Shown here in pieces: positions 1-8,799 of a stretch of DNA of 64,000 bases. Source of the DNA: Pontibacter sp. HSC-14F20 (GTDB lineage Bacteria > Bacteroidota > Bacteroidia > Cytophagales > Hymenobacteraceae). Numbering within the stretch: the first letter of the stretch is position 1; the number at the start of each line of letters is the position of its first letter. Where the stretch lies: positions 186,001-250,000 of the forward strand of contig NZ_JAHZTC010000004.1 in NCBI RefSeq assembly GCF_019599265.1. Reading direction: 5' to 3'. The translations under genes were made by a program, and so were the position numbers. The notes below the pieces were generated by a model. The model was not told the DNA's origin and searched no databases. It saw nothing but the letters and a program-made list of their open reading frames with translations.

Positions 1-1044
1 AACCCCGACGACCACACGGCAGAAGATAAGTTTAAGGAGGCAGCTGAGGCATACGAAGTACTGAGCGACCAGCAGAAGCGTCAGCGCTACGACCAGTTTG
101 GCCATCAAGGCATGAACGGCGGTTTCGGCGGCGGTGGCGGTATGAACATGGAGGACATTTTCTCCCAGTTCGGCGACATCTTCGGCGGCGGAGGTGGTGG
201 CGGCTTCGAGAGCTTCTTTGGCGGCGCTGGCCGTCAGGGTGGCCGACGTACCCGCAAAGGCAGCAACCTGCGCATCAAGCTAAAACTCAACCTTGAGGAA
301 ATTGCCAACGGCGTTGAGAAGAAAATAAAAGTAAAGCGCTATGTAGCCTGCGCTACCTGTGGTGGTAACGGCGCCAAGAACGGCACTGACATGCAGACCT
401 GTGGCTCTTGCCAGGGTTCAGGTCAGGTACGCAAGGTGGTGAACACCATGCTGGGCCAGATGGTAAGCACGGCAACTTGCCCTACCTGTAACGGCGAAGG
501 CCGCATTGTAACCAAAAACTGCGAAGCCTGCCACGGCAGCGGACGTGAGTTGCAGGAAGAAGTGATCACGATCAACGTACCGGCCGGTGTAATGGACGGC
601 ATGCAGCTTTCCATGAGCGGCAAAGGCAACGTGCCGGAGCGTGGCGGTGTGCCGGGCGATCTGCTGATTCAGATTGAAGAAGAAGAACACCCAAGCCTGA
701 AGCGCGATGGCAACAACGTGATATTCGACCAGTACATCAGCTTTGTTGATGCTGCACTGGGTGCCGATATCGAAGTGCCGACTATCGGTGGCCGCGTGAA
801 AATCACGATCAAGCCGGGTACGCAGAGTGGCGAAATTTTCAGGTTGCGTGGCAAAGGCGTGAAAGACATCAACGGGTATGGAAAAGGCGATCAGTTGATC
901 CACATCAACGTGTGGACGCCAAAGACGCTGAGCAGCGAGGAGCGTGCCGCACTGGAGCGCCTGCGTGATTCCAACAACTTCGCACCACATCCGGGTAAAA
1001 GCGATAAAGGCTTCTTCGAAAAAGTAAAAGACTATTTTCAGTAA
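1..1044 (+). CDS. dnaJ: DnaJ chaperone, 5' end outside the window
   Basis: Co-chaperone of the DnaK (Hsp70) cycle in the cytoplasm. The open frame runs from base 1 with no start, so the window begins inside the J domain; the end of the J domain is readable (AYEVLSD, then RYDQFGHQG). A long Gly/Phe-rich linker follows (about 117-230), then four zinc-binding CxxCxGxG repeats (CATCGGNG, CGSCQGSG, CPTCNGEG, CEACHGSG, about 340-545), then the C-terminal substrate-binding and dimerisation domain. This order is that of type I DnaJ. An ATG at 112 inside the Gly/Phe region is not the start. A strong hairpin lies just downstream, so this is the end of a transcription unit (grpE or dnaK may lie upstream, not visible). 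Confidence 0.97.
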   Translation, partial: NPDDHTAEDKFKEAAEAYEVLSDQQKRQRYDQFGHQGMNGGFGGGGGMNMEDIFSQFGDIFGGGGGGGFESFFGGAGRQGGRRTRKGSNLRIKLKLNLEEIANGVEKKIKVKRYVACATCGGNGAKNGTDMQTCGSCQGSGQVRKVVNTMLGQMVSTATCPTCNGEGRIVTKNCEACHGSGRELQEEVITINVPAGVMDGMQLSMSGKGNVPERGGVPGDLLIQIEEEEHPSLKRDGNNVIFDQYISFVDAALGADIEVPTIGGRVKITIKPGTQSGEIFRLRGKGVKDINGYGKGDQLIHINVWTPKTLSSEERAALERLRDSNNFAPHPGKSDKGFFEKVKDYFQ

Positions 1045-1066
1045 GCTTTTAAAGAACCAAATAAAC

Positions 1067-1105
1067 AAAAGCCTGCCTTTTCAGTAGAGAAGGCAGGCTT
1101 TTGTT
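1067..1105 (+). terminator. Terminator after dnaJ
   Basis: A perfect 13-bp stem (1067-1079 with 1090-1102, core GCCTGCC/GGCAGGC) with a 10-base loop and T's at the 3' side, 22 bases after the dnaJ stop. Confidence 0.9.
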
Positions 1106-1185
1106 GCTTATATAAGGCAGCACCCGAATTTGGTATAGCCTATACCTGCGTTAGTCGATTAAGTATAGTGCTTTGTTGATATCGC

Positions 1186-1216
1186 TTGTCACTCAGCCCC
1201 AAAAAGTCTATTTTTG
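1186..1216 (+). promoter_or_regulatory. Bacteroidota-type promoter for the ABC exporter
   Basis: TTG at 1186-1188, a 20-base spacer, then TATTTTTG at 1209-1216. This fits the housekeeping promoter form of Bacteroidota (TTG about -33, TAnnTTTG about -7). Transcription would begin near 1223, leaving a leader of under 20 bases before the TTG start at 1240. Confidence 0.7.
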
Positions 1217-1239
1217 AACATACCAAAAGGTTATAAGCA

Positions 1240-2151
1240 TTGAGCATTCTTAAAATTGACGGTGTGACCAAGCGATACGCCAATCACACTGCCCTCGATA
1301 ACGTCAGTTTTGACATACCGGCGGGCTGTATTTTTGGCTTACTGGGGCCAAACGGGGCAGGCAAAACGTCCCTGATCCGCATCATTACCCAAATAACCGG
1401 TGCCGACTCCGGCGAAATATTCTTTAAGGGTGAGAAACTTCGGCCTTCGCACATCAAGTCTATGGGCTACCTGCCCGAGGAGCGTGGTCTGTACAAAAAA
1501 ATGAAGGTTGGCGAGCAATTGCTATACCTTGCTCAACTCAAAGGATTGACCAAAGACGAGGCCACGGCCAGAATCAAAGAGTGGGTGCTGCGTTTCGAGA
1601 TAAAGGAGTGGATGAACAAGAACATCGAGGACCTTTCAAAAGGAATGCAGCAGAAAGTGCAGTTTATGGCCACGGTCATGCACGAGCCTTCCCTGATCAT
1701 TCTCGATGAACCTTTCTCTGGTTTCGACCCGATCAACGCCAACCTGATCAAGGACGAAATCCTGCGCTTGCGTGATAACGGGGCGACCATCATCTTCTCG
1801 ACGCACCGCATGGAGTCGGTGGAGGAATTGTGCGATAACATTGCCCTGATCAACCGCTCCCGCAAGGTGCTCGACGGACCGGTGCGTGAAATCAAAGACA
1901 CGTACAAGACCGATACATATCAGGTGATTGGCAACGGGCAATTGCTCATCACGTCACCGGACTTTGAGGTGCTGGAGCAGCATGATAACCATGGTGTGTT
2001 CCGCGCTTCTATCCGTTTGCTCGATGGCGCTTCGCCAAACGACTTGCTGCGTTACCTGATCCAACGCGTGGAGGTGCACTCTTTTGTGGAGCTGGTGCCG
2101 AGTATCAATGACATATTTATCCGAAAAGTAAAAGAAACCTACCATGCATAA
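1240..2151 (+). CDS. ABC exporter ATP-binding protein (NatA-like)
   Basis: Cytoplasmic ATPase of an ABC-2 type exporter, 303 residues. Visible motifs are Walker A GPNGAGKT (36-43), signature LSKGM (132-136) and Walker B LIILDEP (152-158). The last 80 or so residues form the extra C-terminal domain common in NatA-type ATPases (DUF4162-like). The start is TTG at 1240: an in-frame stop lies immediately upstream at 1234-1236, and the protein from TTG begins exactly where the family normally begins. The gene overlaps the permease gene by 8 bases, which indicates translational coupling. The substrate cannot be told; sodium or drug export is known for relatives. Confidence 0.93.
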   Translation: MSILKIDGVTKRYANHTALDNVSFDIPAGCIFGLLGPNGAGKTSLIRIITQITGADSGEIFFKGEKLRPSHIKSMGYLPEERGLYKKMKVGEQLLYLAQLKGLTKDEATARIKEWVLRFEIKEWMNKNIEDLSKGMQQKVQFMATVMHEPSLIILDEPFSGFDPINANLIKDEILRLRDNGATIIFSTHRMESVEELCDNIALINRSRKVLDGPVREIKDTYKTDTYQVIGNGQLLITSPDFEVLEQHDNHGVFRASIRLLDGASPNDLLRYLIQRVEVHSFVELVPSINDIFIRKVKETYHA

Positions 2152-3478
2152 GATCTGGCTCATCATACAACGTGAATACCTGACACGCGTGCGGAAGAAA
2201 AGCTTCATCATCATGACTTTCCTGACACCGCTGTTGCTGGCCGCTTTCATGGTTATACCTGCCTGGCTAGCCACTGTTTCCAACAGCGATGACGTGGTGA
2301 TGGTGCTGGACGAAAGCGGACTCTTTGCAGATAAGCTGGAAAGCAAAGAAGACCTGAAAATTATACCCATAGCTGCCAGTTCGCTGGAGCAGGCTAAAAC
2401 GGCTTATCAGGAAACCGACTATACCGCCTTGCTGCACATTCCAAAATTCGACCTGGACACGCCGGAAGGTATACGCCTTTACTCCAAGAAAAACACCAGT
2501 CTGCAAGTGAAGTTCAGGCTGGAGAACATGCTCGAGAAAGAAATTGAGAGCCAGCGTTTTATGGCCTCAGGTATAGACCGTGAGATGCTCAACAAGATGA
2601 AAGCCAACGTGACCATGACGACCGTGAATCTGAGCGAGAGCGGCGAACGCGACAGCAACGTATGGGTGACCTCGGGTGCGGGTATTACTGGGGCAGTGAT
2701 CATATACTTCTTCATTTTCCTGTATGGCGTGCAAATTATGCGCGGCGTGATTGAGGAGAAGACCAACCGCATTGTGGAGGTGATGATCTCGTCGGTGAAG
2801 CCTTTTCAGCTGATGATGGGCAAGATTGTAGGTATAGCCGGCGTGGGCCTGACGCAGTTTTTGCTTTGGGTGGTGCTGTCGGCTATCGTGGTGAGCGGCG
2901 TGCAGGCAGCGTTCGGTATCAAACCGGCGCCTACTCCAATCGAGCAAATGCAGGCCGGACGGGATTTGGCAACAGGTGAAGAATCAACGCAAACAGAGGA
3001 AACCAGCCAGGCAACAACAATATCAGAGGTGAGCAGTGCCATTTCTAACCTGAACTTTCCGCTCTTGCTAGGTTGTTTCCTGTTTTACTTTTTAGGCGGC
3101 TACTTGCTATACGGTTCCCTCTTCGGGGCCATTGGCGCTGCCGTGGATAACGAGACGGATACGCAGCAGTTCATGTTCCCGATCACGATCCCGCTGATCA
3201 TCTCCTTTATCATGTCTTACACCGTGGTGATTCAGAATCCGGACGGGCCTGTGGCGTTCTGGATGTCGATCATACCGTTTACGTCCCCGATCGTGATGAT
3301 GGTGCGCATTCCGTTCGGTGTGCCTGCCAGCGAGCTCCTGCTCTCGATGGGACTGTTGATCCTGGGCTTCATCTTCACCACTTGGATCGCTTCCAGAATC
3401 TACCGCATAGGTATACTGATGTACGGCAAGAAGATCAACTACAAAGAATTGTCGAAGTGGTTGTTTTACAGGGTATAA
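2144..3478 (+). CDS. ABC-2 exporter permease (NatB-like)
   Basis: Membrane partner of the preceding ATPase, 444 residues. An N-terminal membrane segment (about 22-45) is followed by a long extracytoplasmic region (about 46-175) and then a cluster of five or so membrane segments, the usual NatB/YhaP layout. A Thr/Gln/Glu-rich insert (about residues 265-300, reading TGEESTQTEETSQ) lies between two membrane segments. The gene overlaps the ATPase gene and is followed by a clear terminator, so the two make a complete two-gene exporter operon. Confidence 0.92.
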   Translation: MHKIWLIIQREYLTRVRKKSFIIMTFLTPLLLAAFMVIPAWLATVSNSDDVVMVLDESGLFADKLESKEDLKIIPIAASSLEQAKTAYQETDYTALLHIPKFDLDTPEGIRLYSKKNTSLQVKFRLENMLEKEIESQRFMASGIDREMLNKMKANVTMTTVNLSESGERDSNVWVTSGAGITGAVIIYFFIFLYGVQIMRGVIEEKTNRIVEVMISSVKPFQLMMGKIVGIAGVGLTQFLLWVVLSAIVVSGVQAAFGIKPAPTPIEQMQAGRDLATGEESTQTEETSQATTISEVSSAISNLNFPLLLGCFLFYFLGGYLLYGSLFGAIGAAVDNETDTQQFMFPITIPLIISFIMSYTVVIQNPDGPVAFWMSIIPFTSPIVMMVRIPFGVPASELLLSMGLLILGFIFTTWIASRIYRIGILMYGKKINYKELSKWLFYRV

Positions 3479-3504
3479 CCGATCAGGTATTGGTATAAAA
3501 TTAG

Positions 3505-3537
3505 AATAGCTGGTTCTTCGGAGCCAGCTATTTTTTT
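3505..3537 (+). terminator. Terminator after the ABC exporter operon
   Basis: Twelve-base stem (3505-3516 with 3521-3532, one G-T pair) closed by a C(TTCG)G tetraloop, followed by a run of seven T's. The UUCG tetraloop is among the most stable RNA loops. Confidence 0.92.
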
Positions 3538-3569
3538 GTAACTTGATAGGGGAAACTGCATATTTGACG

Positions 3570-4106
3570 ATGAACCAGATAATAGAAATCCCGCTTAGCA
3601 AAGCAAAAATGATGCTCTTCTGTATGGGAGCCGTAGCATTCGTTGTTGCAGGGGTTTTCTTTGCAACCGAGCCGGCCAGATTTATATCTCCAATTTTCAG
3701 GAGTGAGGAGATTATCCGGATAGCTGGAGTTGCTGCTGTGCTATTCTTTGGGTTGGGCGCAGTGTACATCCTTAGAAAATTATTCGATAAGAAGGTAGGG
3801 CTGACGATTGATGAAGAAGGTATTACGGATAACTCAAGTGCGGTAAGCGTTGGTTTAATTGGGTGGCAGGAAATAACTGGCGTAGAAACACTGGAGATCG
3901 TATCGAATAAGATAATGCTATTGCATACTAACAATCCTGAGAAATATATGGCGCGTGCTACTAATATGTTCTCCAGGAAAGCAATGCAGACGAATTACAA
4001 GATGTATGGAACACCCTTTTCCATTACAGCGAACTCACTCCAGATTAAATATAAAGAGTTAGAGCGGCTGGTATGTGAAGAATTAGAAAACAGGAAAGTG
4101 CTCTAA
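3570..4106 (+). CDS. STM3941-family small membrane protein
   Basis: Uncharacterised protein of 178 residues from ATG 3570; the frame could begin nine codons earlier at TTG 3543, but that extension overlaps the terminator spacer and adds no typical sequence. It opens with IEIPLSKAK, then has two membrane segments (about 15-35 and 50-70) and a soluble tail with the phrase GITDNSSAVSVG. This layout matches proteins labelled STM3941 family in my memory; function unknown. It lies alone between two transcription units. Confidence 0.72.
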   Translation: MNQIIEIPLSKAKMMLFCMGAVAFVVAGVFFATEPARFISPIFRSEEIIRIAGVAAVLFFGLGAVYILRKLFDKKVGLTIDEEGITDNSSAVSVGLIGWQEITGVETLEIVSNKIMLLHTNNPEKYMARATNMFSRKAMQTNYKMYGTPFSITANSLQIKYKELERLVCEELENRKVL

Positions 4107-4163
4107 ACCACTGAGCCGAATAGTTTCCTAAACCAATAACCTGTTAAAGTTAATAACGAAAAG

Positions 4164-5051
4164 ATGACTAATTTTTCCTTTCTCACACTCCTGCTGCTTA
4201 TGTTCACTACAGGTATAGCCACTGCCACTGACAAAGACAAACCCGCCTACCAGCTTTTCAACGCGAAGGGCAAGCAGGTGAAGTATGGCAAAATGCTGGA
4301 CGAATTGCAGAAGGCCGATGTGGTGCTGTTTGGGGAGCAGCACAACGATCCGATCGCGCACTGGCTTCAATTGGAAGTAGCCAAGGATCTGCACAAAGCC
4401 CACCAGCAAAGCTTTGCTATCGGTGCAGAAATGTTTGAAGCTGATGTACAACTGGTGCTGAACGAGTACCTGTCGGGGCAGGTGGCGGAGAATAACTTTG
4501 AGCAGGAGTCGAGGCCGTGGAATAACTACAAAACCGACTACCGACCGGTGGTGCGCTTTGCCAAAGAGGTGTCTATACGTTTCATCGCGACGAATGTGCC
4601 GCGCCGCTATGCCGCCATGGTATCAGCTGGCAGCCTGAAAGCGCTGGAAAATGTGTCGGCAGATGCCAAACGTTACATCGCACCGCTGCCCGTGCAGGTA
4701 GATATGGATTTGCCAGGGTATAAGAACATGCTCGCCATGTTCGGCAACAGCACGCATGGCAACACCAAAAGCGAGAATATTGTGCAGGCGCAGGCCCTAA
4801 AAGACGCGACTATGGCGCACTTTATTTTACAACAGGCAAACAGTGGCATAAAAATGCTACACCTGAATGGCGCCTATCACTCCGATAATTTTGAAGGAAT
4901 TGGCTGGTATCTGAAACAGGGAAATCCGCAACTAAAAACGCTGACCATCACGACTGTACTGCAGGAAAACCTGGATAAGTTAACAGAAGAGCATAAGCAG
5001 AAGGCGGATTTTATACTGGTTGTGCCGTCGGGTATGACGCGGACTTATTGA
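4164..5051 (+). CDS. ChaN-family haem-binding-like protein
   Basis: Exported protein of 295 residues with a signal peptide (hydrophobic about 5-20, ending TGIATA). The motif GEQHN (57-61) after VVLF, and the later HLNGAYHSDNF, are typical of the ChaN/DUF399 family, whose studied members bind haem; they belong to the same superfamily as Tiki/TraB. Unlike many ChaN proteins it has no lipobox cysteine, so it is probably periplasmic rather than lipid-anchored. Haem binding here is inferred from the family only. Confidence 0.8.
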   Translation: MTNFSFLTLLLLMFTTGIATATDKDKPAYQLFNAKGKQVKYGKMLDELQKADVVLFGEQHNDPIAHWLQLEVAKDLHKAHQQSFAIGAEMFEADVQLVLNEYLSGQVAENNFEQESRPWNNYKTDYRPVVRFAKEVSIRFIATNVPRRYAAMVSAGSLKALENVSADAKRYIAPLPVQVDMDLPGYKNMLAMFGNSTHGNTKSENIVQAQALKDATMAHFILQQANSGIKMLHLNGAYHSDNFEGIGWYLKQGNPQLKTLTITTVLQENLDKLTEEHKQKADFILVVPSGMTRTY

Positions 5052-5091
5052 GTTTGGGAGTTTAAGAATTTAGGAGTTTGAGAGTTAATCC

Positions 5092-5304
5092 ATGGAATTC
5101 TTATTAGGTGACATTTTATTAGCCGGAGTAGGTTGGCTATACCTGCTAATAAGGTATAGGAAGAAAGAAGCTATTGCAAAAGTTCTGGCAGAAGAATATG
5201 AAGGAAGCTATAGTAAAGCTGGCAGTTCGCTAACGCTGAATATTTTCGACATGGTGCTAGCCACATTGCTTTTCGTTTTTCTGATAACTTTTATTTTCAT
5301 CTAG
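5092..5304 (+). CDS. Small two-segment membrane protein
   Basis: Unrecognised 70-residue protein. It has hydrophobic segments at about 4-21 and 47-69 joined by a charged linker (RYRKKEA...EEYEG). It starts at ATG 5092, 40 bases after the ChaN-like gene, and ends just before a bidirectional terminator, so it is probably cotranscribed with the ChaN-like gene. No function can be assigned. Confidence 0.6.
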   Translation: MEFLLGDILLAGVGWLYLLIRYRKKEAIAKVLAEEYEGSYSKAGSSLTLNIFDMVLATLLFVFLITFIFI

Positions 5305-5333
5305 TTGAAAGGTTCATCCCAGGTATAAAAACA

Positions 5334-5363
5334 ACAAAGCCCGACCAATTGGCCGGGCTTTGT
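5334..5363. terminator. Bidirectional terminator between convergent genes
   Basis: Ten-base stem ACAAAGCCCG (5334-5343) with CGGGCTTTGT (5354-5363) enclosing the palindrome CCAATTGG. It lies between the plus-strand small membrane protein gene and the minus-strand iscA-like gene and can serve both. Confidence 0.85.
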
Positions 5364-5392
5364 CTTTCTACTAAAGAGAAAGAAAGGTGTTT

Positions 5393-5740
5393 TTAAGCAG
5401 AGAATGAGCTTCCGCAACCGCAGGTACTCTTGGCTTGTGGGTTGTTGAAAACAAAGCCACGTGCGTTCAGGCCGTCCTGGAAATCAACTTCCATACCTAG
5501 CACATACATCGCATGCTTCTTGTCCATGATCAGGCTCAGACCGTCCAGGTTGTATACTTCATCAGTATCCTTTGCCTTATCAAAGCCCAGCAGGTACGAC
5601 ATACCTGAACAGCCACCGCCCTGCACGCCAATGCGCAGGCCGTATTCAGCAGGTACGTTCTTCTCTTGCATTATATTTCTAACCTCAACCAGCGCTTTTT
5701 CAGTAAGCGCTATCGGAGCAGTTTTTGTTTCAGTTGCCAT
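5393..5740 (-). CDS. HesB/IscA-type iron-sulfur cluster assembly protein
   Basis: A-type carrier or scaffold that helps load Fe-S clusters, 115 residues in the cytoplasm. The three expected cysteines are present: GGGCSG in the middle and the C-terminal CGCG. I start it at ATG 5740 (MATETK...), because the in-frame ATG 13 codons upstream would add a non-family stretch. It stands alone, with no suf or isc genes in sight. IscA, SufA and ErpA cannot be separated from sequence alone. Confidence 0.93.
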   Translation of the reverse strand: MATETKTAPIALTEKALVEVRNIMQEKNVPAEYGLRIGVQGGGCSGMSYLLGFDKAKDTDEVYNLDGLSLIMDKKHAMYVLGMEVDFQDGLNARGFVFNNPQAKSTCGCGSSFSA

Positions 5741-5896
5741 GATCTGTTCAAATTTGAAATGGAGCTGCAATTTACGCAATTACTCGCAATTTTGCTGCGG
5801 CTCCCGAATGTATTAGCTAAACAGCTATACCTTGAAAATGATTCATGCCAACCTAAATTAATTTTTTCCGATATTTAAGGTTCAAAACAATTGCAA

Positions 5897-6430
5897 ATGG
5901 AAGAGAGCACCAACATTATACTGGACATACTTAAGATTTCTATACCTGCCATACTAGTGGCCGCAGTAGCTTACTCGATGCTGAAAAGAGTTCTGGAGCG
6001 TGATTACAAATTGCGCCTGCTGGAACTGCGTCATAAGAATGCTGAGGTTGTAACCCCCATTCGTCTGCAGGCCTACGAACGCGTTGTGCTTTTGCTGGAA
6101 CGCATCACTCCAAGTAATATGCTGTTGCGCGTGAGCGGCGGAGGACATTCTGCCGCCGAGTATCATCGCATTCTGCTCACCGAAATCCGCAACGAGTTTA
6201 ATCACAACATGTCGCAACAGGTATATATGACCGAACAGTCGTGGCAGCAGGTACGGCACGCCCGCGAGGAAGTCGTAAATCTGATCAACAGATCTTTCCA
6301 AAGCCTCGACGAAAAAGCGAAAGGCACCGAACTCGCCAAACGCATCCTGGAAAATGTTCTCAACAACGAGATCGACCCAACCGCCAGAGCAATTAGCTAT
6401 CTGAAACAGGAAATCGGGCAGGTGTTTTAA
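5897..6430 (+). CDS. Membrane-anchored helical protein, function unknown
   Basis: 177-residue protein from ATG 5897 (a TTG two codons upstream is the only alternative). One N-terminal membrane anchor (about 7-28) is followed by a soluble, helix-rich, charged domain. It resembles uncharacterised Bacteroidota proteins (I think the group now called DUF7935, but I cannot confirm that). It is divergent from iscA and isolated from the next gene by 258 bases in which I see nothing clear. Confidence 0.6.
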   Translation: MEESTNIILDILKISIPAILVAAVAYSMLKRVLERDYKLRLLELRHKNAEVVTPIRLQAYERVVLLLERITPSNMLLRVSGGGHSAAEYHRILLTEIRNEFNHNMSQQVYMTEQSWQQVRHAREEVVNLINRSFQSLDEKAKGTELAKRILENVLNNEIDPTARAISYLKQEIGQVF

Positions 6431-6688
6431 GTTAAAAAGTTGAGTGGTTAGAAAGGTAAAAGGTTGGAGGTATCCTGGAGGGATAGTTAAGATCCTGCCT
6501 GAATCGTGCAAATAATAGAATTGCCCGAAAAATTTATACCTGAAACATAGTCAAAAACAGGCTATAAAGATAGCGGTTCAAGAAAAAGCAGAAGCCAATA
6601 ATAAGCACATCTTTCTAATATATTCTGCTAAAGTCATATGGCTGGTGTGAGGTATACTTTCACTGATTTGACAGAGTACGCTTCTATC

Positions 6689-8581
6689 TTAATACAAAAT
6701 CCTGAACTTGATCGTAGCCGGTACCTGCTTCATTTCCTCAATCGCTTTCTTGTCGTACAGCTTGTCGATGTCGGTGATCACGTAGCCGATCTGTTCGTTG
6801 GTTTTCAGGTACTGGCCCAAAATGTTGACCTGATTACCGGCCAGCACGTTGTTAATATTGGCCAGCACTCCCGGCACGTTCTGGTGAATGTGAATCAGGC
6901 GGTGCGCATTTTTGAGCTCTGGTAACTGTATGTTCGGGAAGTTGACGCTCTGGTAGCTGTTGCCTGAATTGATATACTCCATGATACGGCTCGGTACAAA
7001 CATACCTATGTTTTCCTGTGCCTCCTGTGTGCTGCCGCCGATGTGTGGGGTTAGGATGACGTTAGGCAGACCACGTAGTTCGCTGACAAACTCTTCGTCG
7101 TTGGTGGCGGGCTCGTAAGGGTATACGTCCACCGCAGCGCCATGTATCTTTCCTGATTTAATAGCCGCTACCAAAGCAGGCAAATCCACGATATGGCCAC
7201 GACTCAGGTTCAAAAAGATGGCCCCGTCCTTCATGGCAGCAAATTCTTCGGCACCGAACATACCTTCATTACTGGTGCGGCCATCCACGTGCAGGCTAAC
7301 AATATCAGCTATTTCGAGGAGATGTTTGAGTGTCTCGCATTTACGGGCATTGCCGAGCTGCAGGCGTTCTATCACATCATAATAGTACACATCCATTCCC
7401 AGCGCTTCGGCCAGCACCGAAAGTTGTGCACCAATGCTGCCGTAGCCTATTATACCTAGTTTCTTATCGCGCACCTCCACGCTGCCGGTCGCGGATTTAT
7501 CCCAAATACCCTGGTGCATTTTGGTGCTTTTATCCACCACGTTGCGGCAGAGCATGATGATCTCGCCAATGGCAAGCTCCACCACGCTGCGGGTATTGCT
7601 GTATGGGGCATTGAACACGGCTACGCCTGCGTCAAGACAGGCCGTAAGATCGATCTGGTTAGTGCCGATGCAGAAAGCGCCGATACACATCAGTTTGTTC
7701 GCATGCTCAAGCACGCGCTTCGTTACCTGCGTTTTGGAACGTATACCTAGCACCGACACATTTTTGATGCGCTCGCAGAGTTCGTCCTCGCTCAAAGCAC
7801 CCGATACAGTTTCGATCTGATACCCTTCACGCTTGAACAACTCCAAAGCCTTGGGGTGTACATTCTCCAGCAGAAGCACGCGAATCCGATTCTTAGGATA
7901 GGAGATGGCCATTGGCAGGTTGTGCTGGTACAGAAACTCATCCAGACTAGGAGCTACGTTATCGGCTTTGGCCACCACACTGTCGCGCACCACGTTTTCG
8001 GTGAATGCGTAGAACTTATTGGCTAGTCCCGCCTCCTTTATTTCGTAATCGGTATACCCATCGCCAAGCACGTATACATCCCCTTCCAGGGCCAGCTCTT
8101 CCAGTAGCTTTATTTTACCCCGGTCTAGGCAAAGCAGGTTCTCTTCATCAAAACCAATGATATTACCCTGCTCATCAAACTTAAAAGTATTGGCGTAAAT
8201 ATTCTCTTCCTTGATATCATACTCGGTCACGATCGGGGTGATAAACTCCTTGAAGCCACTCGACACAATCAGGATATTATCGGCGTAGGCTTTAAAGAAC
8301 TCTTTGTTGCGTTTGATAGAGTCCGACACTCTGTTCTGCAAAAGGTGGATCAGGGGCTTCAGGTGACGGCGGTTGGCTTTGAGTAAGGCCAGACGCTTGG
8401 ACAAACCTTCGGTAAACGAACTTTTTCCTTCCATGGCACTATTGGTCAGATCCATAATCTGCTGCAGAATTTCCGCTTTGTTCTCCTCGCCTTCGAGCGT
8501 TATTTCGCCCAGTTCATCCAGCGCCTCTACCTGTGTAAATGTGCTGTCGAAGTCAATGATGTAGTATTGATCTTTTGCCAT
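6689..8581 (-). CDS. serA: Fused phosphoserine phosphatase-phosphoglycerate dehydrogenase
   Basis: A 630-residue protein joining two enzymes of serine synthesis. Residues 1-225 form a HAD phosphatase of SerB type: D10-F-D12-S-T14, SSG at 107-109, Lys156 and GDGYTD at 173-178. Residues 233-630 form a 3-phosphoglycerate dehydrogenase: GYGSIG nucleotide site (379-384), catalytic Arg461, Glu490 and His513 (TPHIGGST), and a C-terminal ACT domain (about 555-630) for serine feedback. The pathway steps catalysed would be the first and third; the middle transaminase SerC is not in this window. All key residues look intact in both halves. It is transcribed alone on the minus strand. Confidence 0.93.
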   Translation of the reverse strand: MAKDQYYIIDFDSTFTQVEALDELGEITLEGEENKAEILQQIMDLTNSAMEGKSSFTEGLSKRLALLKANRRHLKPLIHLLQNRVSDSIKRNKEFFKAYADNILIVSSGFKEFITPIVTEYDIKEENIYANTFKFDEQGNIIGFDEENLLCLDRGKIKLLEELALEGDVYVLGDGYTDYEIKEAGLANKFYAFTENVVRDSVVAKADNVAPSLDEFLYQHNLPMAISYPKNRIRVLLLENVHPKALELFKREGYQIETVSGALSEDELCERIKNVSVLGIRSKTQVTKRVLEHANKLMCIGAFCIGTNQIDLTACLDAGVAVFNAPYSNTRSVVELAIGEIIMLCRNVVDKSTKMHQGIWDKSATGSVEVRDKKLGIIGYGSIGAQLSVLAEALGMDVYYYDVIERLQLGNARKCETLKHLLEIADIVSLHVDGRTSNEGMFGAEEFAAMKDGAIFLNLSRGHIVDLPALVAAIKSGKIHGAAVDVYPYEPATNDEEFVSELRGLPNVILTPHIGGSTQEAQENIGMFVPSRIMEYINSGNSYQSVNFPNIQLPELKNAHRLIHIHQNVPGVLANINNVLAGNQVNILGQYLKTNEQIGYVITDIDKLYDKKAIEEMKQVPATIKFRILY

Positions 8582-8746
8582 GGTTTGGTCGGGTAATAGG
8601 GTAGTAGCTAGGTATAGGTATAGAAAAGGTATACAGGATGCTCACGCCATATTAGCTTAAGTGTTTCCCGATCCAGATCGCTCCTTTCGCTGAGGTGACA
8701 GTACTGGGATGATCGTGCACGACACCATAAAGTAAAGATAGGACAT

Positions 8747-8780
8747 AAAAAAATCCGGCAACAGGTATAGCGGCCGGAAT
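8747..8780 (-). terminator. Terminator after bshA
   Basis: On the minus strand TCCGGC (8778-8773) pairs with GCCGGA (8759-8754), followed by seven T's. The loop happens to hold the frequent word AGGTATAG. Confidence 0.8.
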
Positions 8781-8799
8781 TTTTGTCTTTACTACTGAA

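Noticed and set aside
3107-3934. 275-codon open frame on the minus strand
   Set aside because: It lies antisense to the ABC permease and the STM3941-like gene, has low-complexity Ser/Ile and His/Arg stretches and no family feature.
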